Positions 1-8,182 of a DNA stretch of 64,000 nucleotides are shown here, one piece after another. Where the stretch lies: positions 124,001 through 188,000 of the forward strand of contig NZ_JPFU01000012.1 of NCBI RefSeq assembly GCF_000722695.1, in the 5' to 3' direction. Position 1 is the first letter of the stretch, and each line of letters opens with the position of its first letter. The notes under the pieces are model-generated. The model was given only the letters and a program-made list of their open reading frames with translations. It was not told the origin of the DNA and made no database searches. Source of the stretch: Streptococcus mitis. GTDB taxonomy: Bacteria > Bacillota > Bacilli > Lactobacillales > Streptococcaceae. A program made the translations under genes and the position numbers.

Positions 1-1
1 A

Positions 2-1495
2 AACAAAGATTTACGGGATCTTGTATCCGACTTAAGCATGACCATCCAAGACGGGGAAAAGGTAGCTATTATTGGTGAAGAAGGAAATGGCAAATCAACC
101 TTACTTAAAACTTTAATGGGGGAATATTTATCTGATTTCACTATCAAGGGAGACATCCAGTCTGACTATCAGTCACTGGCTTACATTCCTCAAAAACTCC
201 CCGAAGAGTTGAAAAAGAAAAGTCTACAGGACTACTTCTTTTTAGATTCTATTGATTTAGACTACAGTATCCTCTATCGTTTGGCTGAGGAATTGCAGTT
301 TGATAGCGATGGTTTCGCTAGCGACCAAGAGATTGGTAGTTTATCAGGGGGCGAAGCTTTGAAAATTCAGCTCATCCATGAGTTAGCCAAACCCTTTGAG
401 ATTCTATTTTTAGATGAACCTTCAAATGACCTGGACCTTGAGACGGTTGATTGGCTAAAAGGTCAGATTCGCAAGATTAGGCAAACTGTTATTTTCATTT
501 CACATGATGAGGACTTTCTTTCTCAAACGGCAGACACTATTGTCCACTTGCGACTGGTCAAGCACCGTAAAGAAGCTGAAACGCTAGTCGAGCATTTAGA
601 CTATGATCGATACAGTGAGCAGAGAAAGGTTAATTTTGTCAGACAAAGCCAGCAAGCTGCTAACGACCAGAGAGCCTATGACAAAACCATGGAAAAGCAT
701 CGCCGAGTCAAGCAAAATGTAGAAACCGCTCTTCGAGCTACCAAAGACAGTACTGCCGGTCGCCTATTGGCTAAAAAGATGAAAACTGTACTCTCTCAAG
801 AAAAACGCTACGAAAAGGTAGCTCAGTCCATGACCCAAAAGCCACTTGAAGAGGAAGAAATCAGACTTTTCTTCTCAGACATCCAACCATTACCGACTTC
901 TAAAATCTTAATCCAGCTGGAAAAAGAAAGTTTGTCCATTGACGACCGTGTTTTGTCTCAGGAACTGCAACTAACTGTCCGTGGCCAAGAAAAAATCGGT
1001 ATTATCGGGCCGAATGGTGTTGGAAAATCAACTCTGTTAGCCAAGTTACAGCAACTATTAAGTACCAAAAGAGAGATTGCTCTTGGTTTTATGCCACAAG
1101 ATTACCACCAAAAACTACAATTGGATTTATCACCAATAGCCTATCTCAGCAAAACTGGAGAAAAAGAGGAACTACAGAAAATCCAATCTCACTTAGCCAG
1201 TCTCAATTTCAGTTATCCAGAAATGCAGCATCAAATTCGCTCCTTATCTGGCGGACAACAAGGTAAACTCCTGCTTTTGGATTTAGTCTTGCGCAAACCA
1301 AACTTTCTCCTGCTAGATGAACCCACACGAAACTTTTCTCCCACTTCTCAACCCCAAATCAGAAAACTCTTTGCTACGTATCCAGGCGGTCTCATCACTG
1401 TTTCGCATGACCGTCGTTTCTTAAAAGAGGTCTGTTCAATCATCTATCGCTTAACAGAACATGGTCTGGAGATAGTTAATTTTCAAGATTTATAA
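2..1495 (+). CDS. ABC-F family ATPase (5' end outside window)
   Basis: Soluble twin-ATPase of the ABC-F class, whose members act on the ribosome (translation factors or antibiotic target protection) rather than in transport. The frame is open through base 2, so the true start lies upstream; the first ATG at 38 is internal. Two nucleotide-binding domains are visible. The first has Walker A GEEGNGKST, signature LSGGE and Walker B ILFLDEPSNDLD. The second has GPNGVGKST, LSGGQ and FLLLDEPTRNFSP. A charged linker separates them, and there are no membrane segments. The second Walker B wording is common in Lsa/Vga-like ABC-F proteins, but I cannot assign a resistance role. The gene ends just before a terminator-like hairpin. 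Confidence 0.85.
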   Translation, partial: NKDLRDLVSDLSMTIQDGEKVAIIGEEGNGKSTLLKTLMGEYLSDFTIKGDIQSDYQSLAYIPQKLPEELKKKSLQDYFFLDSIDLDYSILYRLAEELQFDSDGFASDQEIGSLSGGEALKIQLIHELAKPFEILFLDEPSNDLDLETVDWLKGQIRKIRQTVIFISHDEDFLSQTADTIVHLRLVKHRKEAETLVEHLDYDRYSEQRKVNFVRQSQQAANDQRAYDKTMEKHRRVKQNVETALRATKDSTAGRLLAKKMKTVLSQEKRYEKVAQSMTQKPLEEEEIRLFFSDIQPLPTSKILIQLEKESLSIDDRVLSQELQLTVRGQEKIGIIGPNGVGKSTLLAKLQQLLSTKREIALGFMPQDYHQKLQLDLSPIAYLSKTGEKEELQKIQSHLASLNFSYPEMQHQIRSLSGGQQGKLLLLDLVLRKPNFLLLDEPTRNFSPTSQPQIRKLFATYPGGLITVSHDRRFLKEVCSIIYRLTEHGLEIVNFQDL

Positions 1496-1566
1496 ATTTG
1501 CAACATAGCAGATAGGTGGGGCAAAAACACAATTTCAGGAGAAAAGGAAGCAAATCTCCCCATAAT

Positions 1567-1669
1567 AAAACGCATAATATCAAGTTTTTTCTGTACTGAC
1601 CCCCAAAAGTTAGATTTTTTCTGTCTAACTTTTGGGGTGCAGTTCATTTCACCTGATATTATGCGTTTT
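1567..1669. repeat. Terminator-like hairpin repeat, loop interrupted by an insertion
   Basis: Arms AAAACGCATAATATCA (1567-1582) and TGATATTATGCGTTTT (1654-1669) are perfect inverted complements. The same arm sequence recurs at 5645-5692, and a diverged form at 52966-53012. Here the loop holds the 55-bp element at 1592-1646. The hairpin lies between convergent genes, the ABC-F gene (+) and htpX (-), so it probably served both as a terminator. It resembles the pneumococcal SPRITE class of terminator-like repeats, but that name is my inference. Confidence 0.7.
1592..1646. mobile_element. IS3-type terminal repeats with no interior (MITE-like, 55 bp)
   Basis: The element starts TGTACTGACCCC and ends GGGGTGCAGTTCA. 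Its inner arms CCCAAAAGTTAGA and TCTAACTTTTGGG are inverted around a short spacer. TTTC occurs on both sides (1588-1591 and 1647-1650), which fits a 4-bp target duplication. TG...CA ends and 3-4-bp duplications are typical of IS3-family elements. No transposase remains, so mobilisation would need a full-length relative elsewhere. A near copy lies at 10350-10402. Confidence 0.65.
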
Positions 1670-1702
1670 TAAGATTTTAAAGACTTTTTCCCAGCCTACA
1701 TT

Positions 1703-2602
1703 TTACATATGTTTCAAACGTTCAATCCGTTCTGAAATAGGTGGGTGGGTATAAAAGAGTTTTTGGAACCCTCCACCTTTCTTGGGATCATTGATATAAA
1801 GTGCGCTACTAGCATCATCGACATGGTGATGCATCGGCTCGCTATTGTCCAGCTTACGTAGGGCATTAATCATCCCTTGAGGATTGCGCGTCAACTCGAC
1901 ACTGGAAGCATCAGCTAGGAATTCCCTCTGACGAGAAATAGCTAGTTGCACCAAGGTTGCAGCAAGAGGGGCCAGCACGATAGCTAGTAGGGAAACCACT
2001 AGCATAATAATTTCTAAGCCATTTCCTTCTCGGTCATCGTCACTTCGTCTGCGACCTGCGTCACCCCACCACATCATACGACCTGCCATACTAGAAAGCA
2101 GGGTAATGGCACTAGCAAGGGCGACAGCAATAGTTGAAATGCGGATATCGTAGTTACGAATATGACTGACTTCATGTCCCATAACAGCTTCTAGTTCTTC
2201 ACGATTCATGATAGCAAGGAGACCTGACGTCGCAGCAACCGCTGCGTTTTGAGGGTTAGAACCTGTCGCAAAGGCATTTAAGGCTGGATCATCAATGATG
2301 AAAACACGGGGCATAGGAATCTGAGCGACCATAGCCATATCTTCCACTACATGGTAGAGGTCTGGTGCCGTTTGTTCATCAACTTCACGAGCGCCATTCA
2401 TAGACATGACAATCTCTGTTGATTGAAAAATCATGGACAAGGCATAGATAAAGCCGATAATCAGTGCAATAACCAAACCGCCGAGCCCAGACCTCATAAA
2501 GAGGTAACCAACCGCATAGCCAACAAGAGCTAAGAGTAGGAAAAATACCAGCAACAAAATCCAGGTTCTTCGTTTATTGCTTGCAATTTGATCAAACAAC
2601 AT
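1703..2602 (-). CDS. htpX: Membrane zinc metalloprotease HtpX
   Basis: M48-family protease of the cytoplasmic membrane that degrades damaged membrane proteins. Hydrophobic helices lie at about residues 15-35 and 37-58. The zinc site HEVSH is near residue 142, followed by two more membrane segments and the third-ligand region [12 protein letters not shown]. Length from the chosen start is 299 residues, normal for the family. I chose the ATG at 2602 because AGGTGA lies 5 bases before it; the GTG at 2611 overlaps lemA and has no better site. It is one base behind lemA, so the two form an operon. Confidence 0.93.
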   Translation of the reverse strand: MLFDQIASNKRRTWILLLVFFLLLALVGYAVGYLFMRSGLGGLVIALIIGFIYALSMIFQSTEIVMSMNGAREVDEQTAPDLYHVVEDMAMVAQIPMPRVFIIDDPALNAFATGSNPQNAAVAATSGLLAIMNREELEAVMGHEVSHIRNYDIRISTIAVALASAITLLSSMAGRMMWWGDAGRRRSDDDREGNGLEIIMLVVSLLAIVLAPLAATLVQLAISRQREFLADASSVELTRNPQGMINALRKLDNSEPMHHHVDDASSALYINDPKKGGGFQKLFYTHPPISERIERLKHM

Positions 2603-2603
2603 C

Positions 2604-3164
2604 TTAGTCACCTAAACCGCTAAAATCAACTTTAGGAACTGCCTTTTCCTCTTCAGGTGTTTGAAGGAAATCTGCTGCTTTAAAGCCAAACATTCCAGCG
2701 ATAATATTGCTTGGGAAAGTTTCTAATTTTACATTGTAGTTGCTGACAACACTGTTGTAGAGTTGTCGAGAGTAAGAAATTTTATTTTCTGTATTAGTCA
2801 ACTCCTCTTGCAATTTAACAAAGTTAGCACTGGCTTTCAAATCTGGATAGCTTTCTGCAACTGCAAAAATACCTGAAACCTGACGAGTGAGGGCATCACT
2901 AGCTTTCATAGCTTCTACTGGTGAAGTCGCTGCCGCCACTTGGTTACGAAGTTCTGCCACCTTTTCAAGGGTAGAACCTTCATATTTAGCATAACCTTTT
3001 ACAGTTTCGATCAAGTTTGGCAAGAGATCGTTTCGACGTTTCAACTGAACATCAATCTGACTCCAAGCCTCCTTTGTTTGCATACGATTCTTAACCAAAC
3101 CGTTATAGCTAACAATCACAAAAATAACAACAAGAGCGATAACTCCAAGAATAATCCAAGTCAT
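2604..3164 (-). CDS. lemA: LemA family protein
   Basis: LemA-family protein of 186 residues: an N-terminal membrane anchor (about residues 2-20, [20 protein letters not shown]) followed by a helical domain with the typical stretch [21 protein letters not shown] and a [19 protein letters not shown] segment. Molecular function is not established. The pairing with htpX, one base downstream, is conserved in streptococci and suggests a joint role in membrane protein quality control. It is transcribed away from rsmG. Confidence 0.92.
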   Translation of the reverse strand: MTWIILGVIALVVIFVIVSYNGLVKNRMQTKEAWSQIDVQLKRRNDLLPNLIETVKGYAKYEGSTLEKVAELRNQVAAATSPVEAMKASDALTRQVSGIFAVAESYPDLKASANFVKLQEELTNTENKISYSRQLYNSVVSNYNVKLETFPSNIIAGMFGFKAADFLQTPEEEKAVPKVDFSGLGD

Positions 3165-3224
3165 TATATAAGTCCTTTCTACTTTTAGATTAGTACCAGT
3201 ATATCAAATTTTTAATGATTGTGG

Positions 3225-3230
3225 TAAAAT
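3225..3230 (+). promoter_or_regulatory. Extended -10 promoter of rsmG
   Basis: TAAAAT at 3225-3230 is preceded by TGG, giving a TGn extended -10. It lies 28 bases before the chosen rsmG start. No strong -35 hexamer is visible. Confidence 0.5.
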
Positions 3231-3257
3231 AAGATGATACTAAAGAAGGAAATAACT

Positions 3258-3971
3258 ATGAAACCAGAAACATTTTACAACTTGCTTGCCGAGCAAAATC
3301 TTCCACTTTCGGACCAGCAAAAAAAACAATTTGAACGCTATTTTGAGCTCCTGGTCAAGTGGAATGAAAAGATTAATTTAACAGCCATTACGGACAAGGA
3401 AGAAGTTTATCTCAAACATTTTTACGATTCGATTGCACCTATTCTGCAAGGTTTGATTCCCAATGAAACTATCAAACTTCTTGATATCGGGGCTGGGGCA
3501 GGATTTCCTAGTCTACCAATGAAAATCCTCTATCCTCAGTTAGATGTAACTATCATTGATTCTCTCAACAAGCGCATCAACTTCCTCCAACTTTTGGCTC
3601 AAGAACTGGATTTGGATGGTGTTCATTTCTACCATGGACGTGCAGAAGACTTGGCCCAAGACAAGAACTTCCGTGCTCAATATGATTTTGTAACAGCTCG
3701 TGCGGTTGCCCGTATGCAGGTCTTGTCTGAATTGACTATTCCCTACCTTAAAGTTGGCGGAAAACTATTGGCACTCAAGGCTAGCAATGCGCCTGAGGAA
3801 TTATTAGAAGCTAAGAATGCTCTCAACCTCCTTTTTAGTAAGGTCGGAGACAATCTCAGCTACGCCCTACCGAATGGAGATCCGCGTTATATCACAGTGG
3901 TGGAAAAGAAAAAAGAAACACCAAATAAATATCCAAGAAAGGCTGGTATGCCCAACAAACGCCCGCTTTAA
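3258..3971 (+). CDS. rsmG: 16S rRNA (guanine-N7)-methyltransferase RsmG (GidB)
   Basis: SAM-dependent methyltransferase that modifies G527 (E. coli numbering) of 16S rRNA; loss gives low-level streptomycin resistance in several bacteria. It is 237 residues from the ATG at 3258, which has AAGGAAA seven bases upstream; the earlier ATG at 3234 adds residues the family lacks. Motifs: [12 protein letters not shown] near the N-terminus, the SAM loop [14 protein letters not shown], and [15 protein letters not shown]. The C-terminus is basic. It is followed by tandem repeats and the uracil permease promoter. Confidence 0.95.
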   Translation: MKPETFYNLLAEQNLPLSDQQKKQFERYFELLVKWNEKINLTAITDKEEVYLKHFYDSIAPILQGLIPNETIKLLDIGAGAGFPSLPMKILYPQLDVTIIDSLNKRINFLQLLAQELDLDGVHFYHGRAEDLAQDKNFRAQYDFVTARAVARMQVLSELTIPYLKVGGKLLALKASNAPEELLEAKNALNLLFSKVGDNLSYALPNGDPRYITVVEKKKETPNKYPRKAGMPNKRPL

Positions 3972-3989
3972 ATTTTTTAGTAAAAAATA

Positions 3990-4100
3990 TTTACAAAATC
4001 AGCCTCGCTCTTTTATTTCTAGGCTCGGGAAAAAATGATTTACAAAATCAGCCTCGCTCCTTTATTTCCATGCTCGGGAAAAAATGATTTACAAAATCAT
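3990..4100. repeat. 49-bp tandem repeat, about 2.3 copies
   Basis: Units start with TTTACAAAATCA at 3990, 4039 and 4088, a period of exactly 49 bases. The two full units differ at a few positions, and the third is partial. Each unit start contains TTTACA, and the third copy is the -35 of the downstream promoter. The repeat fills most of the gap between rsmG and the uracil permease leader. Confidence 0.8.
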
Positions 4101-4116
4101 TTTTTTCTGCTATACT
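4088..4116 (+). promoter_or_regulatory. Promoter of the uracil permease transcript
   Basis: -35 TTTACA (4088-4093), 17-base spacer, -10 TATACT (4111-4116). Transcription should begin near 4123 and run through the PyrR-type leader. Confidence 0.75.
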
Positions 4117-4122
4117 ATCACA

Positions 4123-4250
4123 AGCAAAGGTTTTTAATGTCATCCCGTGAGGTGACGAAGACGAAGAAATACTTGAAACTCTTTAAAGTCTAGATTTTAG
4201 AGAAGTCTTACTCTGAGGGCCTATTGCTGTAAAATAATGGGCTCTTTTTT
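4123..4250 (+). promoter_or_regulatory. PyrR-type transcription attenuator
   Basis: The leader holds ATCCCGTGAGGT (4142-4153), which fits the PyrR-binding consensus ARUCCNGNGAGGYU. It is followed by a hairpin whose left arm GAGGGCCTATT (4215-4225) pairs with AATGGGCTCTT and runs into Ts ending at 4250. The arrangement matches pyr attenuators: PyrR with UMP frees the terminator and stops the permease transcript when pyrimidines are plentiful. pyrR itself is not in this window. Confidence 0.8.
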
Positions 4251-4272
4251 GATGCCCAAAAGTGAGGTTTAT

Positions 4273-5556
4273 ATGAAACAAGAATCAACTGTTGATTTGT
4301 TACTAGACGTTGACCAACGTCCTTCGGCTGGAAAAGGAATTCTCCTTAGTTTCCAACACGTTTTCGCCATGTTCGGTGCGACCATCTTGGTACCATTGAT
4401 TTTGGGAATGCCTGTATCTGTTGCCCTTTTTGCTTCAGGTGTTGGAACACTCATCTACATGATCGCAACTGGTTTTAGAGTTCCAGTTTATCTAGGATCA
4501 TCATTCGCCTTTATCACAGCAATGTCACTAGCTATGAAGGAATTAGGAGGGGATGTATCAGCTGCACAAACAGGGGTTATCCTTACAGGTTTTATCTATG
4601 TCCTTGTCGCTGCTGGTGTTCGTTTTGCGGGTACAAAATGGATTGATAAACTCTTGCCACCAATCATCATCGGACCTATGATCATCGTTATCGGTCTTGG
4701 ACTTGCAGGTTCAGCTGTTACCAACGCTGGTCTTGTAGCTGATGGAAACTGGAAAAATGCTCTTGTAGCAGTTGTTACTTTCTTGATTGCTGCCTTTATC
4801 AATACTAAAGGAAAGGGCTTCCTACGAATCATTCCTTTCCTATTTGCCATTATCGGTGGTTACCTCTTCGCTCTAGCTCTTGGGCTAGTTGACTTTACAC
4901 CAGTTCTTAAAGCTGACTGGTTTGAAATTCCTAGTTTCTACTTGCCATTTAGTACTGGTGGTGCCTTTAAAGAGTACAGTCTTTACTTTGGTCCAGAAAC
5001 CATCGCTATCTTGCCAATCGCTATCGTAACAATTTCTGAACATATCGGAGACCATACTGTTTTGGGTCAAATCTGTGGTCGTCAATTCTTGAAAGAACCA
5101 GGCCTTCACCGTACTCTTCTTGGTGACGGTATCGCAACTTCTGTTTCTGCCTTCCTTGGTGGACCAGCCAATACAACTTATGGAGAAAATACAGGGGTTA
5201 TCGGTATGACTCGTATCGCTTCTGTCTCAGTTATCCGTAACGCTGCCTTCATCGCGATTGCCCTTAGCTTCCTTGGTAAATTCACTGCCTTGATTTCAAC
5301 CATTCCAAATGCTGTTCTTGGTGGTATGTCAATCCTTCTCTATGGAGTTATCGCCAGCAACGGTTTGAAAGTCTTGATTAAAGAACGTGTTGATTTTGCT
5401 CAAATGCGTAACCTAATCATCGCAAGTGCTATGTTGGTTCTTGGACTTGGAGGAGCTATCCTTAAACTTGGTCCAGTTACCCTTTCAGGAACTGCCCTAT
5501 CAGCCATGACAGGAATCATCTTGAACTTGATCTTGCCATACGAAAATAAAGACTAA
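4273..5556 (+). CDS. pyrP: Uracil permease (NCS2/UraA family)
   Basis: Proton-coupled uracil uptake across the cytoplasmic membrane. It is 427 residues with about 12-14 hydrophobic segments. Family signatures include QHVFAMFGATILVP near the N-terminus, the region IAIVTISEHIGDH, and the NCS2 stretch GGPANTTYGENTGVIGMT. The start at 4273 has GTGAGG six bases upstream; the ATG at 4237 lies inside the attenuator terminator and is rejected. It is a single-gene transcript controlled by the PyrR-type leader, as expected for pyrimidine salvage. Confidence 0.92.
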   Translation: MKQESTVDLLLDVDQRPSAGKGILLSFQHVFAMFGATILVPLILGMPVSVALFASGVGTLIYMIATGFRVPVYLGSSFAFITAMSLAMKELGGDVSAAQTGVILTGFIYVLVAAGVRFAGTKWIDKLLPPIIIGPMIIVIGLGLAGSAVTNAGLVADGNWKNALVAVVTFLIAAFINTKGKGFLRIIPFLFAIIGGYLFALALGLVDFTPVLKADWFEIPSFYLPFSTGGAFKEYSLYFGPETIAILPIAIVTISEHIGDHTVLGQICGRQFLKEPGLHRTLLGDGIATSVSAFLGGPANTTYGENTGVIGMTRIASVSVIRNAAFIAIALSFLGKFTALISTIPNAVLGGMSILLYGVIASNGLKVLIKERVDFAQMRNLIIASAMLVLGLGGAILKLGPVTLSGTALSAMTGIILNLILPYENKD

Positions 5557-5571
5557 GAGTCTAAACGTACC

Positions 5572-5602
5572 TAATCCACTTAGACAACTGAGTGGATTTT
5601 TC
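5572..5602 (+). terminator. Terminator after the uracil permease
   Basis: AATCCACT and AGTGGATT form a stem followed directly by TTTTC. It sits 16 bases past the stop codon. Confidence 0.75.
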
Positions 5603-5644
5603 GTATACCGCAATAAAAATGTTTTGACAAATTTGTTAAAATCA

Positions 5645-5692
5645 AAAACGCATAATATCAGGTGTTCATAAACCTTGACACTATGCGTTTGT
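5645..5692. repeat. Terminator-like hairpin repeat, uninterrupted copy
   Basis: AAAACGCATAATATCAGGTG and an imperfect complement ending CTATGCGTTT form a hairpin between convergent pyrP and ffh. The outer arm is the same as at 1567-1669. The upstream flank TTAAAATC is also shared with the other copies. Confidence 0.7.
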
Positions 5693-5728
5693 TTATAATA
5701 TTTGCTTTATTTAACTCAATCTCTTGTC

Positions 5729-7299
5729 TTACTTACGTTTCTTCTTCGCTTTCTTCATTTTATTCGCCATGCGTTTCATAGACTGTTTCATGGCAAATTC
5801 ACCGATTTTACCTTTGAGTCCTCCACCAAACATCTGGCTCATATCTGGCATTCCTGCTCCTCCAAGAGCTGACAAGTCAGGCATACCACCTTGTCCCATC
5901 ATGCCTTCAAGGGCAGACATATCCATTCCTCCCATATTTGGCATATTTTTAGGAAGGTTATTTGGATTGATACCCATTTGCTTCATCATCTTGTTCATAT
6001 CGCCAGACATAACACCCTGCATGAGCTGTTTAGCTTGGTTAAAGTCTTTGATGAATTTATTGACTTCGACAAAGGTATTTCCAGAACCTGCAGCAATACG
6101 ACGGCGACGGCTTGGATTTAACAAATCTGGATTTTCACGCTCTTCAGGTGTCATGGAAGACACAATAGCACGTTTGCGCGCAATCTGACGCTCATCCACC
6201 TTCATGTTTTGAAGTGCTGGATTGTTGGCCATACCTGGAATCATCTTGAGCAAGTCTTCCATTGGCCCCATGTTTTGCACCTGATCCAACTGATCAATGA
6301 AATCATTGAAATCAAAGGTGTTCTCACGCATCTTCTCAGCCATTTCAAGGGCTTTTTGCTCATCGTATTCTTGAGAAGCTTTCTCAATCAAAGTGAGCAT
6401 ATCCCCCATGCCAAGGATACGACTAGACATACGGTCTGGGTGGAAGGTTTCGATATCTGTAATCTTTTCACCTGTACCAGTGAACTTGATTGGTTTTCCA
6501 GTAATGTGACGAACCGATAGAGCCGCACCACCACGAGTATCCCCATCAATCTTAGTAAGGATCACCCCAGTCACTTCCAACTGAGCATTAAACTCACGCG
6601 CAACATTGGCTGCTTCTTGACCAATCATAGCATCAACGACGAGCAGAATTTCGTTTGGTTGAGCCAGTGCTTTCACGTCACGAAGCTCATTCATCAGAAG
6701 CTCATCAATCTGCAAACGACCTGCCGTATCAATCAAGACATAGTCGTTGTGATTGGCTTGGGCTTGTTCCAGACCTTGACGTACAATCTCAACAGCTGGA
6801 ACCTCTGTCCCTAGAGCAAAAACTGGTACATCAATCTGTTGCCCCAAAGTCTTAAGCTGGTCAATGGCAGCTGGACGATAGATATCCGCCGCAATCATCA
6901 AAGGGCGGGCATTTTCTTCCTTCTTGAGTTTGTTGGCCAGCTTACCAGCAAAGGTTGTTTTACCAGCCCCCTGCAAACCAACCATCATGATGATTGTAGG
7001 AATCTTAGGTGACTTGATAATCTCCGCTGTGTCAGAACCTAAAACAGCTGTCAGTTCCTCATCAACGATTTTAATAATCTGTTGCGCAGGATTAAGGGTA
7101 TCAATGACCTCATGCCCGACTGCACGCTCACGAACTTTCTTGATAAAATCCTTCACAACAGGCAAGGCAACGTCGGCCTCAAGCAAGGCCAAGCGAATTT
7201 CTTTGGTTGCCTCTTGGACATCAGCTTCAGAGATTTTTCCTTTTTACGTAGATTTTTAAAGACGTTCTGCAAACGTTCTGTTAAACTTTCAAATGCCAT
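5729..7299 (-). CDS. ffh: Signal recognition particle GTPase Ffh, frame broken by a 1-base deletion
   Basis: Ffh binds 4.5S RNA and delivers nascent membrane proteins to FtsY. The start MAFESLTERLQNVFKNLRK is at 7299-7297, with GAGGAAG upstream. The frame then fails at a T5 run (7241-7245; A5 on the coding strand). Adding one A restores KGKISEADVQEATKEIRLALLEAD and joins the remaining frame, giving about 523 residues, the normal length. The rest is intact: G1 GLQGAGKTT, G3 DTAGR, G4 TKIDGD, and a Met-rich M domain ending in a Lys/Arg tail. A sequencing error in a homopolymer or a real mutation are both possible. SRP is dispensable in S. mutans, so a real lesion is not excluded. Cotranscribed with ylxM. 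Confidence 0.9.
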
Positions 7300-7310
7300 T
7301 TTTCTTCCTC

Positions 7311-7643
7311 TTATTCTCTATTATCAATGCTTGTTAAAATTTCTATCTGCTCCTGCAGAAAGTCATCCTTGGGATAGCGCTCCAAAATCTGGTCAAAAAT
7401 CTGACTGCGGACAATGTAGTCCGAGTACATGTGCAATTTCATCTCATAATCTTCCAGAATCTTTTCTGTTCGCTTGATATTGTCATAGACAGCCTGACGA
7501 CTGACACCAAACTCCTCGGCAATTTCAGCAAGGCTGTAATCATCAGCGTAGTAGAGTTCTATATAATTCATTTGCTTATCTGTCAAAAGCGCTGCATAAA
7601 ATTCAAAGAGCGCATTCATACGATTGGTTTTTTCGATTTCCAT
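7311..7643 (-). CDS. ylxM: SRP-associated helix-turn-helix protein YlxM
   Basis: Small protein of 110 residues, UPF0122/YlxM family. It has a sigma-70 region-4-like helix-turn-helix: [42 protein letters not shown] can be read across residues 18-59. The stop is 11 bases before the ffh start, so the two form an operon. In streptococci YlxM associates with the SRP (known for the family). It may also be a DNA-binding regulator; the sequence alone does not decide. Confidence 0.92.
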
Positions 7644-7733
7644 AACTTTTATTATACCAAAAATTAGCCTAATCTACCACACTAGAAAGCCAATCCGAGA
7701 AGATAGCAAGCTAAACTTGAAAAAGACAAGAGA

Positions 7734-8111
7734 CTAGCCCCAAGTAATTTCCAATTGATAGCTGGCAAAGGGATGTCCCTCTTGGTTTTGTAGTTGATAG
7801 TCTAAATAAATCTTTTGTCCATCCACTTGATAACGATTCGTTTGGATAATAAACTCCTGCATGCCCATGGGGGTGGGAATATAGGCCAAACTATCACTAT
7901 CCTTTAGGAAGCGCATAATGGTCTTGGGATTGGAAAATCGGCTCATCACCAGTTCTTGACCATGAAATTTAATCACTACTTTTTCTTTTTCCTCATTATA
8001 GAAAAGCAAATAGCGATAATCTCCCTTTTCATGCACTTCTACATCATAAAGCTGGTCAATCACTTCCAACTGCTCATCAAACTGAATCGTATTTCGCATC
8101 CGAATCTTCAC
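7734..8111 (-). CDS. DUF1934 (YwiB-like) beta-barrel protein
   Basis: A 125-residue protein of the DUF1934/YwiB family, expected to form a lipocalin-like beta-barrel. It starts MKIRMRNTIQF and is rich in alternating beta-strand patterns, with no signal peptide or membrane segment. Function is not established. It is transcribed away from the HD-domain gene and lies upstream of ylxM on the same strand, separated by about 90 bases. Confidence 0.8.
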   Translation of the reverse strand: MKIRMRNTIQFDEQLEVIDQLYDVEVHEKGDYRYLLFYNEEKEKVVIKFHGQELVMSRFSNPKTIMRFLKDSDSLAYIPTPMGMQEFIIQTNRYQVDGQKIYLDYQLQNQEGHPFASYQLEITWG

Positions 8112-8167
8112 ATCAGGTCCTCTTTCTTCTCTCTTGTCCTACTATTTTACCAAAAACTCTAGCTTTT

Positions 8168-8176
8168 TGCTATAAT
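8168..8176 (+). promoter_or_regulatory. Extended -10 promoter directly before the HD-gene start
   Basis: TGC followed by TATAAT (8171-8176) is a strong extended -10. The ATG of the HD gene begins at 8183, about where transcription should start, and there is no Shine-Dalgarno sequence. The mRNA may be leaderless. Confidence 0.55.
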
Positions 8177-8182
8177 GGTCAT

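Noticed and set aside
4237..4272. Upstream ATG of the uracil permease frame
   Set aside because: It lies within the attenuator terminator stem and has no ribosome site; ATG 4273 has one.
5724..7477. Plus-strand open frames opposite ffh and ylxM
   Set aside because: Antisense to a conserved gene; composition is complementary codon usage, with no promoter or ribosome site.
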